Part shown: positions 59,314-64,000 of the stretch, piece after piece
Layout: each line of letters begins with the position of its first letter
How positions within the stretch are numbered: the first letter of the stretch is position 1
Assembly (NCBI GenBank): GCA_026936335.1
Contig: JAPMXV010000012.1
Coordinates: 1 to 64,000 of the forward strand
DNA length: 64,000 nt
Source: Mantamonas sphyraenae
Taxonomy: Eukaryota > CRuMs > Mantamonadidae
Direction: 5' to 3'
Program-made: the position numbers and the translations under genes
The notes under the pieces: generated by a model
Seen by the model: only the letters and a program-made list of their open reading frames with translations
Told to the model about the DNA's origin: nothing
Databases searched by the model: none

Positions 59314-61533
59314 CTACATTTTCTCGCCTCCAGGCAACACAATCTCAATCTCATCCTCCTCCTCCTCTTCATCTTCGCCCTCTTCTTCGTCTTGCTGCGC
59401 ACGCCTGTGGTCGTCGTCGTCGTCGTCGTCGTCGTACACGCGTAACCTGCGGTGCACCTTGCGTGCGTACTTGACAGGGTCGACCATGCGTCCTGTGGAG
59501 AGGTACTCTGCCACGAGATGTGTGTGCACCTGGGCGGCGGTGTCCCAGTCACTGCTGTCCAAGTGAGCACGTACGTCGTTCATCCACTGCACCACTCGCG
59601 GGTACGGTTGCCACTGCGTTTCATCCCACGACAGATACTCGAGCATATGCAAATGGTGCACAATGCTCACATCTGCAAGTGTGGCCGTGTGTTCGGGTCC
59701 CAAGAGGCCGCCTGTGTCGTTCTGACTCAGATGCACTTCGAGCGTCTGCAGCGCTGCCACCAGTCGCGCGTGCCCTTGTTGCAACTGCATGTGCTGCACC
59801 ACACTGTCCTGCGGCGCATACACCTGCGGATCGATCTGTGCCCACACGTACGGTCGCAACGCAGCGTCGTCCAGATGCACCCTGCGCCAGTCCAGCCATT
59901 GGTGCACCAGGCAGCGCTTTTGGATGTCCATTGGCAGCATGGCGTCGTTTGATGGGCTGAATTTGATGCACAGGTAGCGCAGAATCGAGTCGTGGTGCTC
60001 CACACCAAACACAGAGTGCATCAGCAGCGGAACCGACGCGTGTGGATGCACACGTCGCAACAGCGCCGTGTCATCTGTATCACTGTTGTGTTGAGTGTCC
60101 CTGCTACTGCTGCTGCTGCTGCTGCTGCTGCCGTGATCTTCCACTGCCACCGCTTCTGCCTCCGTTCCGCCGTCCTCGTCGCCGATCCCGTTCCCGACAG
60201 TGGATGCCTGTGGTTGCGGTGCCATCAACTTCATGCGTGTTCGATAGTCTGCATGCACACTGGCAACGACGTATTGTACAGCAAACGTTTCGAGAAGCAG
60301 CACAATGTCGCGATGGGCCACCGAGGCCGGGTTACTGTACAATGCGACGCCCTCCAGGGCGCTCTGGCGCTCCTTGTGTCCATCCATGACAGAAGCTTCG
60401 TTTTCGTATGTTTTCGCAGCGGCGATGGCTTTGGCCAGCGGATCGCCACGGCCCGAATACTCGAGCAGGTCGCTGACCTCTTGCAGCGCCGTTCGCCAGT
60501 TGACATTGCCCACAGCACGTCGCACGTCCCCCAACCAACGTGCCACGACTGCATGACGACCCTCGCCGTCCAGCTGATTTTCGCTGGAGGCAAAGCTGAG
60601 CATGTACAGGGAAGCCGCGAGGAGCAGATCACACACCGCCGCCTTGCTTCCACCCAGAAACTTGTTGTCCATCAGGTGGGCTTCCAAGAAAGCCAATGCG
60701 TCGTGCAGCTCCATGTGTGCGCGTGCTGCGTCCCATTGTGCCAAGGCGTCGTCGTCTGCAGGCAATCCCGTGGGCCACTCGACGTGAGCGAGGAGCTGGG
60801 GCCAGATTAGGGGCGCCAGCACGCGTGCCTGCAGATCCTGTGTCCATTCCATCCATTGTTCGACCACACTCTGGTCTTCGTTCTTGCGAGGGTACCATTG
60901 TTCGGGCACGCCACGCAGCTGAGTGGCGAGGAAGCGAAGCTGCGCCCCGACATCGTCCAGTGTCAGGGTACCCAACACCATGCACGGCACATGGCCACTG
61001 CCACTGCGCTTGACAAACTTGTCGTGCTTTGTGTCGCCGTTGAGGATGCTCAGGCGTCGCCAGTGCACCGTTTCGTCCATGTCGGCTGCCAAAAGCAGCA
61101 GCCGCAGCGCCACACAGCTCGGATGCACAGGATCCACAAACAGAGTGGTCTTCCCATACTCCTTTCGTTGCTTGCCAGCCTCTTCCAGCACCTCATCCAG
61201 GGCACTCACGACCGACGCCGCGTCCTCGTTGTCGCCGCCGCCTCCGCCGCTGCCACTCTCCACCCACAACTTGTTGTCGTCCGGAGACGCATCCAGGGGC
61301 ATGTCGAACCGCCCTTCATCCAGTGTTTGCACCACACGCTTCACGTAGCGCAGAGGCATGCCACGCACGAGCGAGACGCCGGCGTCGTTCTTGCCCGAAG
61401 TTTGCGCTTGAAGTTGTTCCTCGGTCAACAACTGCTCCCCCTGCCCTTCTCCTTCCCCTTCCTCCCCGTCCTCCGTCGCATACTTTGCCCCTTTGCCCTT
61501 GGCCGATGAGTCGCCGCTCATGCAAGCGCCCAT
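59314..61533 (-). CDS. Lipid-modified protein with two glutathione-S-transferase-like halves
   Basis: Intronless, 739 residues. The N-terminus MGACMSGDSS fits dual N-myristoylation (Gly2) and palmitoylation (Cys4), which would place it on membranes. Half 1 has a thioredoxin-like stretch (GKTTLFVDPVHPSCVALRLL..WRRLSILNGDTKHDKFVK) and an all-helical GST C-domain with the N-capping-like motif NKFLGGSKAAVCDLLLAASL. Half 2 repeats the pattern: YCIKFSPSNDAMLPMD-type loop, WAQIDPQVYAPQ, LLGPEHTATLADVSIVHHLH and WDETQWQPYPRVVQWMNDVR. The halves are joined by a Ser/Glu linker with poly-Ser. The active-site Ser/Tyr/Cys is not obvious, so enzymatic activity is uncertain; GST-like scaffolds also occur in translation factors. 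The tail is Asp/Glu-rich. Confidence 0.72.
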   Translation of the reverse strand: MGACMSGDSSAKGKGAKYATEDGEEGEGEGQGEQLLTEEQLQAQTSGKNDAGVSLVRGMPLRYVKRVVQTLDEGRFDMPLDASPDDNKLWVESGSGGGGGDNEDAASVVSALDEVLEEAGKQRKEYGKTTLFVDPVHPSCVALRLLLLAADMDETVHWRRLSILNGDTKHDKFVKRSGSGHVPCMVLGTLTLDDVGAQLRFLATQLRGVPEQWYPRKNEDQSVVEQWMEWTQDLQARVLAPLIWPQLLAHVEWPTGLPADDDALAQWDAARAHMELHDALAFLEAHLMDNKFLGGSKAAVCDLLLAASLYMLSFASSENQLDGEGRHAVVARWLGDVRRAVGNVNWRTALQEVSDLLEYSGRGDPLAKAIAAAKTYENEASVMDGHKERQSALEGVALYSNPASVAHRDIVLLLETFAVQYVVASVHADYRTRMKLMAPQPQASTVGNGIGDEDGGTEAEAVAVEDHGSSSSSSSSSRDTQHNSDTDDTALLRRVHPHASVPLLMHSVFGVEHHDSILRYLCIKFSPSNDAMLPMDIQKRCLVHQWLDWRRVHLDDAALRPYVWAQIDPQVYAPQDSVVQHMQLQQGHARLVAALQTLEVHLSQNDTGGLLGPEHTATLADVSIVHHLHMLEYLSWDETQWQPYPRVVQWMNDVRAHLDSSDWDTAAQVHTHLVAEYLSTGRMVDPVKYARKVHRRLRVYDDDDDDDDHRRAQQDEEEGEDEEEEEDEIEIVLPGGEKM

Positions 61534-61556
61534 GGTGAACCAAGGCTTTCCGGAAA
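61534..61556. promoter_or_regulatory. 23 bp between divergent start codons
   Basis: The minus-strand ATG of the double-GST gene (61533) and the plus-strand ATG of VPS45 (61557) are separated by 23 bp. Promoter sequence must therefore overlap coding or intron sequence, unless one start is wrong; for the GST gene the next Met is only four codons in. Confidence 0.45.
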
Positions 61557-63010
61557 ATGGTTGGTTGAGGGCGAGTGTCGTCGTGCCTCCACCTGCCCTG
61601 CTCACACACCGCCCACGTGCACACGCTCGCCTGCACCACAGAATGTCATCGAGGCAGTGAAGGAGTATGTCAACAAGATGGTGGAGAAGAAGGGGATGAA
61701 GATGCTGCTGCTGGACAAGGACACGGTGCGTTTTTGTTTGCGGGGGTGGCAATTGCCAAAGGTTGAACACAGCTCCGCTCACACACACACACACACCCTG
61801 CCCTGCTTCCTCCCGTGCCTCACTCTGCCCCCTCCCCGTTCCCCCAAACTTGTGACAGACGGGAGTGGTGTCGCTGGCGTTCACGCAGACGCAGGTGCAG
61901 CAGAAGGAGGTGTTTCTCATCGACCGCCTGGACAATGGCGAGCGCGACGAGTTGATGCACCTCAGCTGCGTGGTCTTTGTGCGCCCCACACAGGTCAACA
62001 TCAACCTCCTGCGCGAGGAGCTGGCCACCCCACGCTACGGGGAGTACCGTCTGTGTAAGTTTGTGCCTCGCTCTGTGTGTGCTCGCAGCGCGTCGTCGCG
62101 TGTGAAGATTTCGCCGTGAGAACGAGGGAGGGTTTTTCCACTTGCGTGGCCTCTGGACATCGGCACAGCTCATTAATCTATTGTTGGATGGCGCTCACAC
62201 ATGCGCATGTACTTGGGCCACAGTCTTTTCCAATGTGGTAACCGACGACCTGCTTCAGGACATTGCGGAGGCTGATGAAAAGGAGAGCGTCACCGAGGTC
62301 CAGGTGAGTTTGCGGCCCTGGCACACGCTTATCTGACGTTGCGTGGATACACACGCACACGCACACACACGCACACGCACACACGCACGCAAAGGCACAC
62401 ACGGTGCAACGGTGGGGCACACCTCACACGCACGCTGACGCACACCTCACATTGCGACACACCACGCAGGAGTTCTATGCCGACTTTTACCCTGTGAACC
62501 CAGAGCTGTTTTCGCTCAATGTGCGCTCTGTGCTGCCGCTGTACGAGTCGACACGCAACAACCCCACCTTTGAGCGTATTGTGGAGGGGCTCGCGGCTGC
62601 CCTGTTGGCTCTGAAGAAGAAGCCGCAGGTGCGCTACCAGGGCAACTCGCCCCTGTGCGAGACGTTGGCGCTGGCTGTCAATCACTTTGTGGAGAAGCAG
62701 AATGGCTTGGATGGCCTCTTTCACTTTGGCAGCAAGAGTGACGTCCAGCCGCAGCTGATCATCCTCGATCGACGCGACGACCCCGTGACCCCGCTGCTCA
62801 CTCAATGGACCTACCAGGCCATGATCCACGAGTTTCTTGGTCTCGTCAACAACCGCGTGGACATGCGTCAGGTCCCGGGCATCAGCAAGGACATGCGCGA
62901 GATTGTGTTCTCCCTCGACTTTGATCCCTTTTATGTGGACAACATGCACAACGTAGGTGGCACCCCTTTCATCGGTTCATCGGTGAAGCAGGCACAGAGA
63001 CGGGGAGAGA

Positions 63011-63046
<36 letters not shown>

Positions 63047-64000
63047 GCTGACAAAGGAGAACACACACACACACACACAGAACTTTGGCGATCTCGGAGA
63101 CAACCTGAAGCAACTGACGGACGAGTTTCAGCTCAAGTCCAACAGCAACAAGAACATCAGCACCATCGAGGACATGAAACAGTTTGTGGAAGACTATCCG
63201 GAGTTTCGCAAACTGTCGGGCAACGTGAGCAAGCACCTGATGCTCGTGGGTGAACTCATGCGCATCAACGACTTGCGCTCGATCTTTGACGTGAGCGAGC
63301 TGGAGCAGGCGCTGGCATGCAACGACGACCATGGAGCCATCAAGAACGACCTGCAAGAGATCCTGAGCAGGGACGAGAACTTGGCCAACTATGACCGGCT
63401 GCGTTTGCTGCTGCTGTATGCCCTGAAGTACGAGGGCCACTCGTCCAACATGGTCATGACGCTGATTGACATTGCACAGAGTAAGGGCATGGACGAGGAC
63501 GTGGTATCCATCCTCAAGGGACTGCTGCAGTACGCCGGCAAGGACGTGCGCGGCGTCGACCTGTTTAGCAACAAGAACATCTTTGCCAAGGGCAAGAAGT
63601 TCCTGTCCTCGGGTCTCAAGGGTGTGTCCAACATTTACACGCAGCACAAGCCCTATCTCAGCACAGTGCTGGAGAACCTGCTCAAGGGCAAGCTGACGAC
63701 ACAGGACTACCCGTTTGTCGGCCGCAAGGGCCGTGGCAACAGCAAAGAGGTGCCTCGCGACGTCATTGTGTTTTATCTTGGCGGCTGCACCTACGAGGAG
63801 GCCACCATGGTGTACAGATTTAACGAGGAAAACCCGGGCATCAACGTTGTCCTTGGCGGCTCCTTCATTCACAACAGCGCCACCTTTATCGACGAGATCA
63901 AGACCATGGTTGGCGAGTCGGGCGGGTTCGGAGGCTATGCCACTTCGTCGTCTTCCTCCTCCTCCTCCTCCTCGGGTGCAGGCGTTGGCAAGGGCAAGTC
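61557..64000 (+). CDS. VPS45: VPS45, Sec1/Munc18-family SNARE regulator (3' end cut by window)
   Basis: Six exons seen: 61557-61559, 61642-61725, 61859-62054, 62224-62303, 62470-62952 and 63081-beyond 64000. Exon 1 is only the ATG codon (donor GTTGGT); splicing gives M-NVIEAVKEYVNKMV, matching the family start MNVV. Later blocks follow VPS45 in order: KMLLLDKDTTGVVSLAFTQT, QKEVFLIDRLDNGERDELMH, VVFVRPTQVNINLLREEL, FFSNVVTDDLLQDIAEADEK, EFYADFYPVNPELFSLNV, LIILDRRDDPVTPLLTQWTY, QVPGISKDMREIVFSLDF, LLYALKYEGHSSNMV, VIVFYLGGCTYEEATMVYRF and INVVLGGSFIHNSATFIDEI. VPS45 binds Tlg2/syntaxin-16 for traffic to endosomes. About 610 residues are visible and end in a poly-Ser stretch near the expected C-terminus; the stop lies beyond the window. 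Confidence 0.95.
63006..63080. repeat. AG and CA microsatellites in VPS45 intron
   Basis: Intron 5 of VPS45 (62953-63080) consists largely of a purine (AG)n run at about 63013-63047 and a (CA)n run at 63060-63080 that leads straight into the acceptor AG. Confidence 0.92.

Noticed and set aside
1-64000. Transposons, CRISPR arrays, tRNA or rRNA genes
   Set aside because: No reverse transcriptase, transposase, terminal repeats, regular spacer arrays, or tRNA/rRNA-like segments were seen by eye. Short tRNAs could still be missed without a covariance search.

Overview
This window is one chromosome end of a protist nuclear genome. It opens with 178 bp of pure CCCTAA repeat (telomere, TTAGGG type) and reads inward through about 32 densely packed protein genes on both strands. 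GC is high. Introns are mostly 75-200 nt with GT..AG borders and visible CTRAC-type branch sequences. Genes are often separated by fewer than 120 bp. Cilium genes (IFT57, a TPGS1-like tubulin polyglutamylase subunit) show that the organism has a flagellum. A STARD3-like MENTAL domain, an LZTR1-like Kelch-BTB protein and a COMMD protein suggest a unicellular relative of animals (choanoflagellate-, filasterean- or apusomonad-like). That placement is inference; no rRNA gene is present to fix it.

Layout. 1-4 kb: telomere, a gene-free 0.7 kb spacer, then a subtelomeric gene whose C-terminal half is an exact-length 1122 bp tandem duplication, giving four copies of one unrecognised domain. 4-14 kb: a glyoxalase-fold (VOC) protein, an LZTR1-like Kelch-BTB protein, an acidic Glu/Gln-rich unknown, TPGS1, and a type I surface protein with charged 10-residue repeats. 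14-24 kb: mitochondrial beta-oxidation enzymes HADH and ACAA2 flank two tandem secreted proteins of unusual acidic/basic design and a secretory-pathway AAA+ protein. 24-31 kb: an ankyrin protein, a MENTAL protein with two START domains, a protein with five PB1-like modules, and ribosomal protein P1. 32-39 kb: IFT57, a GRAM multi-pass membrane protein, a leucine-rich-repeat protein, and a dihydrolipoamide acyltransferase lacking any lipoyl domain. 40-47 kb: two tandem neuronal-calcium-sensor genes, importin alpha, a ZNF706-like protein, and a coiled-coil/GRAM/PH protein. 47-64 kb: Spt6 with a SAM domain lodged inside its S1 domain, PBDC1, a head-to-tail run WDR3 - cysteine peptidase - COMMD with a 9-nt gap and an ATGA overlap, a double-GST protein, and VPS45, which runs off the end of the window.

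Most of these genes are unrelated housekeeping functions that share compact promoters rather than one pathway. The most novel items are the tandem acidic/basic secreted pair (15.6-21.0 kb), the Spt6 with SAM inside S1 (51.0-51.7 kb), the five-module PB1-like protein (28.5-31 kb), the subtelomeric domain array (1.7-3.95 kb) and the operon-like WDR3 cluster. Three otherwise good genes (IFT57, the GRAM protein, WDR3) each carry one apparent single-base frameshift; assembly error in homopolymer or low-complexity DNA is the simplest explanation.
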